Part shown: piece by piece, positions 1-11,954 of the stretch
How positions within the stretch are numbered: the stretch's first letter is position 1
How the letters are laid out: each line of letters begins with the position of its first letter
Position numbers and translations under genes: made by a program
Origin: Protula sp. h YS-2021
Lineage: Eukaryota > Annelida > Polychaeta > Sabellida > Serpulidae
Direction of reading: 5' to 3'
DNA length: 64,000 nt
NCBI GenBank assembly: GCA_949752745.1
Contig: OX457027.1
Location: 86,249,094-86,313,093, forward strand
Notes under the pieces: model-generated
The model's database searches: none
What the model saw: only the letters and a program-made list of their open reading frames with translations
What the model was told of the DNA's origin: nothing

Positions 1-782
1 ATAAAAGTTGGATATTTAAGCCTACCAGTGAAAATATATATTCCGAACCCTATTCGTTGTTTCCACTGCCAGAAATACGGGCATAACAAAGACAAATGCA
101 GAAATCAAAAACCCACCTGCGCAAAATGCGGGGAGGAAGGGCATGAATATAGTTCATGTACCTCTCACAACCCCAAATGCATAAACTGCATGGGCAGCCA
201 CCCGGCTTCATCCAAGGATTGTCCGCGGTGGCATGCTGAAAAGAAAGTGCAACAGATAAAATTTGAAAAATCGGTGTCTTATCCCGAAGCCCGAAAACTG
301 GCTGCTACCCTCCTCCCATCAAATGCGAAAACATATGCTAGCTCAGTAAGACCCAAGTTTCAGGATTCTGCCTGTCAAACTGACATCACATGGATTACGG
401 AACAAAAGATTTTTTCGCCACCAAAGCAACAACGGCCTCTAGAAAAACAAAAGAAACTAAAACTGAAACAGACTCCAGTCTTTGTGAGTCTTTACCAAGC
501 ACATCTCCTGAGCTGTCAGGGAAGAGAGACGGGTCTTGTACTCCAAGCCCCCAATCCTCTCAGCTGGGCCACGAAACAAAGGCAAGACTCAAACAAAGAG
601 CTCAACTTGCCAAACAGAGGTTGCGCACAAACCTTACGGAGGAAATGAGTGGGAATAGATACTCCCCTCTTATGGATGCTGGCGATGGGAGACCTGCAGG
701 CAGAACCTCCCCTAAGCCACCCCGCTCAAATGAAAAGCCTCCAAAAGTAACGATTAACAGAAATCGAGCTCTTAGCAAGTAA
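1..782 (+). pseudogene. LINE copy A ORF1 (Gag-like, zinc-knuckle protein), frameshifted
   Basis: This is the C-terminal part of a nucleic-acid-binding ORF1 protein that would package LINE RNA. Three zinc knuckles are visible near the start: CFHCQKYGHNKDKC and CAKCGEEGHEYSSC (CX2CX4HX4C) and CINCMGSHPASSKDC (CX2CX3HX6C), an arrangement typical of Jockey/I-superfamily ORF1. The conserved block CQTDITW follows. The reading frame then moves, around 430-470, from the frame of base 1 to a second frame that reaches a TAA at 780-782, so a small indel has broken the gene. Comparison with copy B supports the joined order. The N-terminal domain lies outside the window. Confidence 0.88.
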
Positions 783-784
783 CG

Positions 785-3700
785 ATGACAATAATTCATT
801 GGAATATCAGAGGTTTTTGGACCAACTACCATGAATTGTTAACACTTATGCACTTAAATGATCCGGCAGTATTTTGTCTTCAGGAAACATTCAGCAAAAA
901 CGACAATCCACCAAAACTTAGAGGATATACGTCATACAACAAACCCTCATCGGATGACAGAGCGACGGGTGGAATCGCTATGTTTGTTCGAAGTGATCTC
1001 TTACAAAGCGAAATTAAACTAAATACGCCTTTCCAGACCCAGGGGATTCATATCACGCTTGGCAAAACTTTCACAATTTGTAATATTTATTTGCCACCAC
1101 ATTTGAGACCTCAACTAGACGAGTTGAATGACCTAATAAATCAGTTACCTAAGCCAGTCCTATTCGTGGGCGACTTTAATGCTCACAGTACATTGTGGGG
1201 CAATAGTTACGTAGATTTGAAGGGAAAATTGGTAGAAAATCTCCTTAACCATCATACTTTAACCATTTTCAACGACAAGTCATACACATATCTTCACCCT
1301 GGTACTGGTTCAAAAACCTCTATTGACCTTTCTATAGCATCTGCCAATTTATATCTTGATTTTAATTGGAAAGTGTTAGGTGATCTCCACGGCAGTGACC
1401 ACTTTCCTATTTTATTGTCTGAGTCTAAAGCATACCACGAAAAAAGATCCCCAAAATGGAAGTTTCAGAAAGCAGACTGGTCAGAATTCCAAGAATTATG
1501 TCATCAGAGTATCAAAAGGAAACATTTTACTGATGATGAAGACGAACATATCTCATTATTTACCTTTCTTCTCCATGGAGTGTGTGAAAAATCTATCCCA
1601 AGGACATCAGGATCCCGCAAGAAACCACACAAACCGTGGTTTAATGACGCTTGTAAAGAATCCATAGCGCTTCGTAAACAAGCTCTCAAAAAATTTTCAG
1701 ACTACCCAGACGTTACAAGAAAAATAGAATATCAAAGGGCCAAGGCAGTTGCGCGTAAAACAGTAAAAAAAAGCAAACAAGAGTCCTGGCATGAATATGT
1801 TTCTCAACTCAACACAAATAATTCTCTAAAAAAGACCTGGGACATGGTTAGAAAAATATCTGGCAAGAACACTTTTAGCAGAGTAAGCCATCTAGAAGCT
1901 AACAATAATATGATCACCGACCCAAAGGACATTTTAGATACCCTAGGCGAAACATTTGAACATAACTCATCTTCCAAAAATTATAGCCACGAGTTTAGAC
2001 GCTATAAAGAAACCGAAGAAACTAATCCTCTTAACTTCTATTCTGACAACAGCGAAGCGTATAATGAGCACTTTTCTCTTAATGAATTGAGAAAGGCCAT
2101 AGATAGTTCCCATGATTCAGCAGCAGGACCAGATGACATACATTATCAGATGCTTAGACATTTGCCAGACCATACCCTAAAGATCCTTTTAGAATTGTTA
2201 AATCATACCTGGAATTCCGACACTTTTCCAGAAATATGGAAGGAAGCCACAATAATACCAATACCAAAGCCAAACAAAGATCCACGAAATCCTCAGAATT
2301 ACAGACCAATTTCCTCGACAAGTGCCCTGTGCAAAACATTTGAGCGAATGGTAGCTGAAAGATTAAAATGGTACCTGGAAAGAAACAACTTGCTTGCCGA
2401 CAAACAGAGTGGCTTTAGGAAACAAAGGAGCACTCTGGACCATCTTGTAAGACTAGAATCTTTTGTGAAAGAAGCTTTCAATAACAAGGAACATGTTGTT
2501 ACCGTTTTCTTCGACTTGGAAAAAGCTTATGACACAGCATGGAAACACGGAGTACTAAAGGATCTTTTTGATTTCGGCCTCCGAGGCCGTCTGCCCCAGT
2601 CACAAAAGGATTCCTGGACGACCGTCGATTCAGGGTTCGCCTTGGTACAATATTCTCAGAATACTTTGAACAAGAGGAAGGCTTCCCCCAAGGATGCATC
2701 CTTTCAATTCTACTTTTCCTGATAAAAATCAACAATATAAAAGATACACTGAGACAGGGGATAGATAGCTCACTCTTCGTGGATGATTTTGCCATGTCGT
2801 GTAGAGGCAAAAGGATGAATTTAATACAGCGTCGTCTTCAGAAGAGTATTTAGTCTCTCCAAGTTTGGGCGAATAAGAATGGTTTTAAATTCTCACAAAC
2901 CAAAACGGTTTGTATACACTTTTGTAAAAAACGAAAACAGCACGACGATCCAGTTTTACACATCTCTAACGTGCAAATCCCTGTTGTTAAGGAAAACAAA
3001 TTATTAGGTTTTGTTTTTGATAGCCAACTTAGTTTTATCCCACATATCAAACACCTCCGAAGAAAGTGTCAGAAGGCCTTAAATTTACTCAGAGTCATCT
3101 CCTCCCACGATTGGGGAGCAGATCGTGATACTAAACTCATGTTGTATAGAGCTCTAATTAGATCGCGACTGGACTATGGCAGTATAGTTTATGGCTCAAC
3201 TAGACCATCATATCTCAAGATGCTAGAACCGATACAGAATCAAGGCTTAAGAATATGTTTAAATGCCTTTAGAACATCCCCAGCCGACAGTTTACACGTT
3301 GAGGCAAATGAACAACCTCTCAATATACGGCGGTTAAAACTTGCCATGCAGTATTGTATAAAACTTTAAGCCAATAGAAATAACCCTACTCATCAGATTG
3401 TTTTCGGATCACATTATGCGGATAGAGGTACCAATGCTATCCCCCCCTTTGGAACTAGGATTATACCACACCTGCAAGAAGCAGGTATAATCGTTGAATC
3501 TGTTGCAAATTACAAAATACCTAACCAACCCCCTTGGAAGTTAACGAAACCTGTGGTCTTGAAGACTCTTTCTGAGTCCACAAAAGAACGAACTAACCCG
3601 TGTGTATTTCAATCAAAATTTGCAGAATTAAAGGATAATTATAATGACTACCATTTCATATATACCGATGGTTCCAAACTTGAGGACAAGGCTGCAGCAG

Positions 3701-4449
3701 CTATTGTCACAGAAAATAATACATTCAGAACCAGGCTGCCTGATGGGTCTTCTATTTTCTCTGCAGAAGTTAGAGCCCTGCAGCTAGCTATGCAAATTGC
3801 CAAGATTAGCCGTTACAAAAAATTCATATTGTGCGTGGACTCCATGTCAGTGCTTGAGTCACTAGAAAACTTACAGGTATCCAACCCAATAATTTTGGAC
3901 TTGATAGAAAAACACGACGAAGTGGTAAAAGCTGGCAAAGAGATAATATTTTGTTGGGTACCGAGCCACGTTGGAATCCCGGGCAACGAGGCAGCCGACA
4001 AAGGCGCCAAAGAAGCGTTAAACCAAGACTGCTCAGATTTCCTTATACCGTCATCAGATTTTAAGTGCCATATTTCTAGATATGTCAAAAATCTATGGCA
4101 ACAATATTGGGATGAACAAACCAACAATAAGCTATACCAAATTAACCCTGTGGTAGGGCGCAAATTGCGATCCCTAAATGGCCTTCGCGACGGTATGGTA
4201 ATTCACAGATTAAGAATAGGACATTCTTACACTACTCACAAACACCTCTTAAGAGGTGAACCACAACCCGAATGTATAAGTTGTCAGGAACGGTATACAG
4301 TAAAGCACATCTTGATAGATTGTATAGACTTCAATCACATTCGCCCCCGTTATTATAGAGTTGATTCCATGAGAGAGCTCTTTGAGAAGGTAAATTCCAA
4401 CAAGGTCCTAGAATTTTTGAAAGAGATTAATATGTATTCCTATGTGTAG
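785..4449 (+). pseudogene. LINE copy A ORF2 (endonuclease-RT-RNase H), broken
   Basis: ORF2 polyprotein that would nick target DNA and reverse-transcribe the LINE RNA. It starts with ATG two bases after the ORF1 stop. The endonuclease motifs are intact by eye: IHWNIRG, CLQET, VGDFNAHS and GSDHFPI. RT blocks follow: AAGPDDIHYQML, NYRPIS, KQSGFRKQRST, FFDLEKAYDTAW, then after a frameshift FPQGCILS and FVDDFAMS. RNase H blocks include IYTDGSK, SAEVRALQLA and WVPSHVGIPGNEAAD. A cysteine-rich CISC..H..C tail precedes the stop. The frame shifts near 2605-2611, and in-frame stops lie at 2851 (TAG) and 3367 (TAA). The gene is dead. Confidence 0.92.
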
Positions 4450-4620
4450 ACTACCATTAAGTCTATTTTTAGTATATTTTTTAGAATATTTAAGATTTGA
4501 TTTTATAATCATTTTTAATCAATAAATTATAAATTCGACAAAGTTACCAGGAATGACACAATATGACCTGCAACAGGTTGGCGGTATCGTTAAACCAATC
4601 AAATAACTAACTAACTAACT

Positions 4621-5205
4621 TTAAGTCATGTAGGAATTTGCGACAACGAGATAGCTGATAGAGCGACCAAGAAGTTTATCTCAAGATGAACAAAGGATCT
4701 TTGGCAACGACATTGGGCCAGACAAACCAATAACAAACTGTTTGAAATTAATCCTATTGTTGGGCATAAACTGCCTTCCCTAAATAATGTCCGGTATGAT
4801 AATGGTTATACGTAGAGCAAGAATAGGACATAATTTGTGAGTCGTAAACATCTTTTAAGAGGTGTGCCGGAGTCCGACTGCGCCCTGTGTCAGGAACCTT
4901 ACACAGTGAAACATTTTAATAGACTATCGTTTTCCAAGACACCCACTCACGTCATTTCAGAGATGACTCTTTGAGGCAGCTCTTTGATGATGTAGAACCT
5001 AGCAAAATTATACAACTTTTAAACGAAATCAACCTGTATCAGTATTTCTAGTCGCTGTTTATTTTATGATTTTAGAATAAACACGATTTTAACCTACGTT
5101 GATTTTAACTTGTAATATTGTCTTCTAGTCACTGATTGCTGACATGTTTGACACAATGTAACCCGCTAAAGGTCGGTCGTGTCATTAAACAAATCCTATA
5201 ACTAT
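4621..5205 (+). mobile_element. 3' fragment of a related LINE (RNase H end plus tail)
   Basis: Directly abutting the AACT tail of copy A is a 5'-truncated scrap. It contains degraded RNase H motifs (SHVGI..NE.AD near 4625-4660), the LWQ..W..Q.NNKL block, the HLLRGVPE cysteine motif and an ending resembling [15 protein letters not shown]. Several frameshifts and stops break it. It ends in the same kind of LINE tail (GTGTCATTAAAC, about 5180-5192). The C-terminal sequence is closer to the fragment at 42265-42460 than to copies A or B, so it represents a second subfamily. Confidence 0.8.
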
Positions 5206-5257
5206 ATGACTAACCCTGCTGAATTAAAAGATTTAATTGAATATATTTCTTGTATTT

Positions 5258-5750
5258 TCTGCGTTTCTGACACGATGTCTTGTAGGTGGTGTGTCAACCA
5301 GTTTGTATGCATTCGGTATACAATTCCAACCACAGTTTTAGTCTCCTATATTGATGTCTTCGTAGTCTACAAACCTATATTTTCGTTGTAAAACTGAAGT
5401 ATTTCATTATTAATATTTTTTTATAAGTAAAATATCATGCACACCTAGAAGCCATCACTCGAATTATATCCGCCTACCTCACCATCAGTTGCGATCGTAG
5501 TATTCGATAAGTTGGGTGTGGTTCGGTCAGTGACTGATATTGCACCGGCGCTGATCTGTCGATAAGCTGACAATGTATTGTAAACACAGCAACAGAGAGA
5601 AATTCGTTCAACGTTTACATTTGTGGCAATGTCCACAAAATTGTTATTATGGATCTCGATAGCTAATGTTAATAGCTTGAAAAATCAACAGAGATGGCTT
5701 CTACGTCTACTAGGCATTTTACTTGTAAGAATGAGTATTAAGAAATTAAA
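5258..5750 (+). repeat. Left copy of a diverged ~450-490 bp direct repeat
   Basis: This stretch aligns along its length with 16066-16504 in the same orientation. Shared blocks include TGTCAACCA, TTTTAGTCTCC, GAAGCCATCAC, CGAATTATA, TGTAAACACAG and the end AAGAAATTAAA. The copies differ at roughly a quarter of positions by eye. They bracket the DIRS-like sequence and the LINE inserted in it, so they could be its terminal or split direct repeats; alternatively they are two unrelated insertions of one dispersed repeat. Confidence 0.7.
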
Positions 5751-7120
5751 TATTCAGCTTTTTATTTTAGATGTCTTCAGTAATATGTCTATATATACTA
5801 TACATCTCACCTTGTTTTATTATGGATTATAATTTGTTGATTGTCACTTTGCAGGCCTTGGTTCTTGAATTTTTAAACGGTTTTCGTTCGTTAAATGTTT
5901 TTCGGACATTATGAACTTAAGTGCGGATTGCAGGTAATTAATCGAGAGGTGATTTCTAAGCGATTTTCTTAGAAATCCGTTCTCGAGTACCTTACTCATT
6001 GTCAGCACGTAGTTTACATGAAGCCTGCACCGGCCCTACAAACAGGAGTGTTTCATCTCTACACCGTCCTCCTTCCCTTCTGTCAACAACAGGGCATTGC
6101 ATGGTCGTTGGGCATATAGTTAATCGGTCAAATCGCGTCTCCAGCGTTGTCGGCAATGCAGGACTTTTATCTTGTTGAGTAGTTTCAACTGCTGTCTGAT
6201 TTATGTGCCAGTCATTCCAACGTTGGTCATTTTGCGGAGTGTCTGGTGGTGGATCTACTTACCTTTGCCTCTGGAGCGACCCTTGGATACGTCATCTCGG
6301 CAATGAGCCGGATCACTGCCTGCTCCAGGTTGCAAATGCATGGTCCTTGTATCACCATTTCCCCATGCTGTGCCATTGGCACATGGCTTCAGTACGGGTC
6401 TGTTTAAGTGAGGTTTTTAAAATTCTAGTTTTCTTCTTGGCATGCCCACGTGTACCCCTAGTCATGTTCGATTGTTGGTGTGTTGGATCCATCATGTGTC
6501 GGGTCGATCTCTATCGTGTCTGTCACGACTCGGTGATGCATCGTCTTGCAAATTTCACATGAGACGAGCATGCAACGGTTCGTGACTGTCAAGATTAGAG
6601 ACTCACGGGTCGATCATCTGACAGATTGTTTCTGTTACGGGTCGACATGCAACTGATATTGGTCGACCATGTGACGGGCTGTAATTGTCCTTGGTTGGGC
6701 ATGCGAAAGGTCGTGTCATGGATGGAGCACGAAGCGGATCGCCTGTGCTTTGGGTCGTGCATGCAGCAAATCGATCACGTGTCATCCGCTAATGCTTCGA
6801 ATATCAACGCTGTGTTAGTTCGTGCATGCGGCGGGTCGCCCACACAATTCCCCATTCAATATGTATCAACTTTTATCACTGCTTCAATGTTTTAGCGTCA
6901 TGCATTGTTGTTTTTAGTGATTGTGTCATATTTTTACCTGTAATAACGAGAATATATGACAATCACTCTTCTGTTAACAGAGCTGGCGAGTTTCACACGA
7001 GATTCCCAACATGTCTGAGCCTTGAGGCATAGCACCCTGGTTGGTGGGTGTGACCAGTGCATGCACCTTGACGAGTCGCAGTTTTCATTTTTGTCGCAAT
7101 AAAGAGAAACGTACGCTTCC
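5751..7120. other. Spacer with repeated CATGC/GGTCG motifs, no convincing gene
   Basis: I see no protein domain here. From about 6480 to 7075 a loose motif pairing GGTCG or GTTCG with CATGC(A/G) recurs at irregular 30-70 bp spacing (near 6567, 6642, 6698, 6756, 6823 and 7057). The segment would be the 5' leader of the DIRS-like element if the flanking direct repeats are its ends. Confidence 0.4.
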
Positions 7121-7125
7121 TCCTT

Positions 7126-8306
7126 TTGGCCCGTGCTCGCGCCAACGACAGGAAGCATACAAAGAGCGACAAGTCGACGACTTCTCAACAACCCACATCC
7201 GCTGGTACAGCAGCAGTTGATAAATCGGGCACATCGGCGATGGGAACACGTATTTTGCGTTCAACGCCTTCTATCGATGCGTCTTCATATCCACTATTTA
7301 GCGACTTGACTATGAAAACCAAAATCATCAAAGGGGAAGTTGTTACTCCCGACGCCAGTCTTTCGAGAGTGCCAATATAAGATCTTTTCCCACTAAAAAA
7401 GGTTGCCTTAAGTTTGAACTTAAATCCGAACACACTTAACATGAGTCAGGTGATGAATTCAAAGTGTTTCACGGCCTTGCTTGTAAGCCATGCTGTCTTG
7501 TCTCGACCCCCTTGCGTCTCAGTTTCGTTCCTTCAGCAACTGTTACGATAGAATCTGAATTGCTACAACTGTCCTAACCGCCAGTTATACCGTCGGTGGC
7601 TCCTATACAGTCATTTACAGTGGATAAACAACGGTTCGTCTTCTTGTTCCTCTGGTGAGCGCTCCTGCTGTACTTAATGGATTAGGATTACCTCCGGTGT
7701 CGTATCAAACTATTCTTTATCTGGCGATACCGTCACCGCCGCCTGTTTCGACTACCACTTCACCGCTTTTGCACCGCGTACTTGTACTGGATTGACGGTC
7801 GCGTGTCAGGCTTTGCCGAGTGTTATGACTCCTGTGGATTTCAGGGCGCTTCATCCAGTGCGCATACCTAATCAACAAAGGATAGATAACGCGTCGGATG
7901 AATCTGAAGATGCATCGATCTCTGATTTGGCTGCCTGTATTTTTCGTGTTAGGAACATTAACAAGTTCATAGCTGAGACCTCATCTGCATCAATAAGGAC
8001 ATCAGACACACAAGTTTTCAAACCGTCTGTATGTCTCGCAGCCACTACCGACAGAAGTTGGTTTGTCTACAGCTCTCTGAACTGTAAATGTGTTACATAC
8101 CGTATGGAAGATTTCAAATACTCCAAGTTCCCATGTTACTTTCAATACCTTTTAAATCTCGACGTATCAATCAAATGACGGCTTGCGTTAAATTCAGTCT
8201 CTGGTTTACCCTGCATCATGGGTCCGTGGTTGGCAAAAATCAACCCGGAATCGAGTGTGCTAACAGAAGAAACTTTGGATACCTTGAGGAGATTACACGT
8301 AAAGTG

Positions 8307-8391
<85 letters not shown>

Positions 8392-8827
8392 TGCCGTTTT
8401 TCAAGCAATGCGCAAATTCTTCAAGCCAAACGCAAATTCACTGTTTGACCATGTGTTCGGTAAAAGCCTCGTCGGACTAGCAAACTTACTTAATGACGTC
8501 GTTGGTGATGTTCTGTCATGAACAAGTTCTTTACCACTGATACATTTGCAGCGAAGATACACGCAATTTGCGTTTGGCTGACATAGACGGGCAGCCAGAG
8601 CTGTCTTTCCTGCATTGTTAACAGAAACTTTTGACGCAACACGAGGCAAGTCACAGAACGCGTTTATGGGGAAGGCGCTGATGCTGAAGCAGATCCTATC
8701 CAGACAGCGCCAACAGAGCACACTGACGACTTTAGCCACAAAGAAGCGAATCACGTCGTCAACGGTCTTTACTCCTCATATCAAGAAATCTAAATTGGAC
8801 TCTAAAAAGAAGGCAACTTCCTCTTAG
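7126..8827 (+). pseudogene. Possible Gag-region remnant of the DIRS-like element
   Basis: Short open stretches in several frames (7126-7380, 7792-8178, 8615-8827) encode serine/threonine/lysine-rich sequence without a recognisable domain. They lie just upstream of the DIRS reverse transcriptase, where that group carries its Gag-like ORF. The call rests on position only. A CT microsatellite interrupts the region. It could equally be non-coding. Confidence 0.3.
8310..8386 (+). repeat. (TC)n dinucleotide microsatellite
   Basis: About 77 bp of uninterrupted TC/CT repeat. Open frames of alternating Ser-Leu or Arg-Glu across it are artefacts of the repeat. Confidence 0.97.
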
Positions 8828-9119
8828 CCAAAGTAGGAACCAATCAAAGTATCCGCTCGAGACAGTGTATCAATCTCGCCCAGATACTTTAAGTTCTTGT
8901 GTAGATCCGTTTTCTCAGTTTTGCAAATTAAAAATAATTGTGCCCGAAGGAGGAAGGCTAAAGAATCACTGGTAAGCACTAGAGGCTGCCAAAAGAGTAG
9001 TCTTTTGATTGCAGTGGGGGTACCCATTACCCATTATGCGATGGACCATACAGGTCAACAAATTCTTCACCTGTGGCCATACTTCCCTTTCCTTCTCTAG
9101 TCATATATGAAGATTTGGG

Positions 9120-10624
9120 AAATGTTAGCAAAGAGCCCTGAAAAAGGTGCCTCCAGGCATTCACGGGTTTTCGCAATCGCGTTTCTTGTACCAAAAAGTC
9201 GGACAGTTGGCGATTAGGCATAGACTTTTCAAAGCTAAATCAGTTCATAATCTTAAAATGAACACTCCACATCTCATCAAATCCACACTTAGAGAGGGGC
9301 ATGTAGACCATCGGTAGCAATACGCAGCACCGCTCGTCGCCAACTGTGCTTAGAAAAAAGAGGCGTATGTAATTAGTTTCTCACCCTCGCATGGTTGTCG
9401 ACAGCATCGACATGCTCACACAGGCCGTTAAGGTGATCAAGCGCTGGAGAAGACGGTTCGGGTTACTTACGTTCCGATATCTGGACGAGTGGGGCATTAG
9501 AGAGGGGCATGTAGACCATCGGTAGCAATACGTAGCACAGCTCGTCGCCAACTGTGCTTAGAAAAAGAGGCGTATGTAATTAGTTTCTCACCCTCGCATG
9601 GTTGTCGACAGCATCGACATGCTCACACAGGCCGTTAAGGTGATCAAGCGCTGGAGAAGACGGGTCGGGTTACTTACGTTCCGATATCTCGACGAGTGGT
9701 CCTTTTTCAACAAGAACAAAGCTGCCCTTATATCTCATTTGGTCATTTTACTCAAACAGTGCTTTGCCCTCGGCCTTTGGGTCAACTTCATTGAGTCGGA
9801 ATTAGTATCAGTTAAAGAGATAACATTTCTCGGCGATCCCCTGGATTTTGTGCAAAGCAAGGCTTTTCACACTCAGTCACGGATTCAGAAGTTATCGAAC
9901 CTGATTATCTGTGTAGTGTCTACAACCAGGCCAGGTTTCTTTTGCGGAGACTCCTGGTAACATCGAAGATTAACGTGTTGTTCTCAGAGTGTTGCGTCCT
10001 GGCAGTCACCACATAATTGACTGCAGCTCTCCCTGTTAGACTACTGGTCTAGTCAAGTTAATCTTCTATAGATATGCCGATCGCTGTTCCGGACAGATGC
10101 GTCTGGCAACGGTTGGGGCTTCTTCTATGCTCGCACCTGGAATGGAGAGTGGTCTTGTCAAGATCAGAACTTCATTTCGACGTCTTGTAAATAAAGGCTG
10201 TTTTAATTGCTTGTCAATTTCTCCGAGGTTATGTAGTTTGTTCATGGTGGACAATCAATCGGTGGTCTCATATTTGTCGAAGCAGAGCGGCACGCATTGT
10301 TGTGTCACCTCACCAAATAGATTCTCCTATGCGCTCGCGACCATTTAGAATGGTTTTGTCATTCAAGCATATCATAGACAGGTTGAATATTCTTACCGAT
10401 CTAGCCTCCGGAGTTGGGGAAACTGTTCATACAGAAACGGCTTTGGCTGTTTTCACATTTAGGATTTTGTGTCAATCTCCTTTTCCCCTCTCAAGTCGAT
10501 ATCTTTGCAAACCGTTTCAACCATTGTCTTTCAGCCTACTTTTCGCCGTGTCTAGATTTAGTAACGTTGGTGGTCGATGCGTTAATGTGCCGTTGGCTTT
10601 GAGTGTTATTTGCATTTCCACCAT
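9120..10624 (+). pseudogene. DIRS-like reverse transcriptase / RNase H, degenerate, 5' portion
   Basis: The segment resembles the RT-RNase H polyprotein of DIRS-group (tyrosine-recombinase) retroelements. Readable blocks in order are PPGIHGF with NRVSCTKKSDSWRLGIDFSKLN (about 9150-9240), RYLDEW at about 9672 in the YxDD position, a run ending LGLWVNFIESELV then ITFLGDPLDF (9760-9850), the RNase H-like MVDNQSVVSYLSKQSGT (about 10245) and VDIFANRFNHCLSAYFSP then FAFPP just before 10624. Multiple frameshifts and stops make it a relic. The frame continues at 15450 on the other side of LINE copy B, which inserted here. The YLDEW motif departs from the usual YLDDW. Confidence 0.82.
9291..9699 (+). 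repeat. ~200-bp tandem duplication inside the DIRS RT
   Basis: Two direct copies with a 208-bp period (9291-9492 and 9499-9699) each include GAGAGGGGCATGTAGACC at the start and the YLDEW codons at the end. Only a handful of differences are visible. The duplication puts the RT catalytic block in twice and destroys the frame. Confidence 0.92.
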
Positions 10625-10628
10625 TTAG

Positions 10629-11954
10629 AAGAAAACTATCAACACAAAGACTTACAATACACCACAAGGCGCTAATAAGCGTCCTCACTTAGACATCGAG
10701 TCTCCTCCTACTGCCTGTTTTGAGTTCATCGTTGTTTCGCCACAACAAGGGTCCTTCAAGCTTTCACCTTTTGCGATTGAAAAAGGTATATGTTCTGTCG
10801 TTGGTTCTCAACACTCTATTAAAAGACTCCGCCCAGGCAATATTTTGATACAGGTATCATCAGCTCAACAGAGTAAAAATCTTCTGGAAATGGAAACCTT
10901 TGTTAATATACCAGTGAAAAGTACCCCTCATCAGACTCTGAACTACACCAAAGGAGTCATCAGCCACCCTGAACTCAATTTCTGTACAGAGGAGGAACTC
11001 GTACACGAGCTTGACAAGTACGGAGTGACGGGATGCCGTAGACTCGGCGCTCGCGGGACCCATGTACTTACATTCCGGAGGTCATCGTTGCCATCAGACG
11101 TCAGAGTTGGCTACCTGAAATTAGGCATTAAGCCATATATTCCCAACCCCGTGCGGTGCTACAACTGCCAGCGGTATGGACATGGTAGCAGCAAGTGTAA
11201 AAGATCGGAGATGACATGTGCTAATTGCGGTGAGGACGGTCATGACTTCAAATCCTGTACTGGTGACACCAAATGCATTAACTGCAAGGGAAACCACCCA
11301 GCATCCGCAAAGGATTGTCCAATGTGGCTGGCGGAGAAGGAAGTACAAAAACTAAAGCGTGAAAAGTCCATCCCGTACCCAGAGGCACGAAAACTGGTCT
11401 ACAAGTCACAATCATCAAGTCGCTCATACGCTGCCGTTGCCAAGATTGACACCCAAGAAGCTTCGTGCCAAACGGATATCACCTGGGTCACGACTCAAAA
11501 CATATGTCGGATAAAAAATACCCCCAAAAAGTCGAAAGTTTCCACTGGCACTAACACTGACCCGGCAAATTGCAATACCACAGCAAGCAAGTCCGAGCTG
11601 GAGATGCAACCCATATCTGCTCGTCCATATACTCCGTCACCCAGGAAGCCATCACCTAGTCCGTCAACCAGGGATAAAGTGAATACCCCAGACAAACAGA
11701 CTAGGTCAAAACTTAAGAACAAGGCCCGTCTTGCCAGAGAACGTGTGCAGCAGGTCTCCAACAGATTCCACCCGTTGATGGAGGTGGAGGGGCCTGAGGA
11801 GGGACAGTCACCACCACAGCCACTGCGCCCAATACAGCTGCACACAACAGACCAAAGAACGGCATCCCCCACTCCACTCCCCGCACAACCAAAACCAGCC
11901 AGTGTTTTTATACATCGCTCACGAGCTACGTTATTCAAAGTGAACTTAAATTAA
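10629..11954 (+). pseudogene. LINE copy B ORF1 (Gag-like), 5'-truncated and 3'-fused
   Basis: About 440 codons without a stop. The N-terminal half shows the conserved run CFEFIVVSP...FAIEKGI...SIKRLRPGNILIQV expected before the knuckles in this LINE group. Three zinc knuckles follow: CYNCQRYGHGSSKC, CANCGEDGHDFKSC and CINCKGNHPASAKDC. Then come CQTDITW and a proline/serine-rich tail. No ATG opens the frame near 10629, so the element is truncated inside ORF1 or just 5' of its start. The natural stop is missing: a deletion joins the ORF1 end to the middle of the endonuclease in another frame, giving the present stop at 11952-11954. Confidence 0.88.

Larger units (their letters stand above)
1..4620 (+). 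mobile_element. Non-LTR retrotransposon (LINE) copy A, degenerate, runs off left edge
   Basis: A LINE of the RNase H-bearing I/Nimb/Jockey-like group, placed there by domain order: zinc-knuckle ORF1, then an ORF2 with AP-like endonuclease, reverse transcriptase, RNase H and a C-terminal cysteine/histidine motif. The left end lies outside the window because the ORF1 frame is open from base 1. The 3' end carries a conserved tail containing TCGTTAAACC and then an AACT tetranucleotide run. It is inactive, with a frameshift in ORF1 and a frameshift plus two in-frame stops in ORF2. Copy B at 10625-15441 is a close relative. Confidence 0.92.

Noticed and set aside
8088..8480. Open frames across the TC microsatellite (poly Ser-Leu / Arg-Glu)
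   Set aside because: Product of a dinucleotide repeat lacking stops in all frames.
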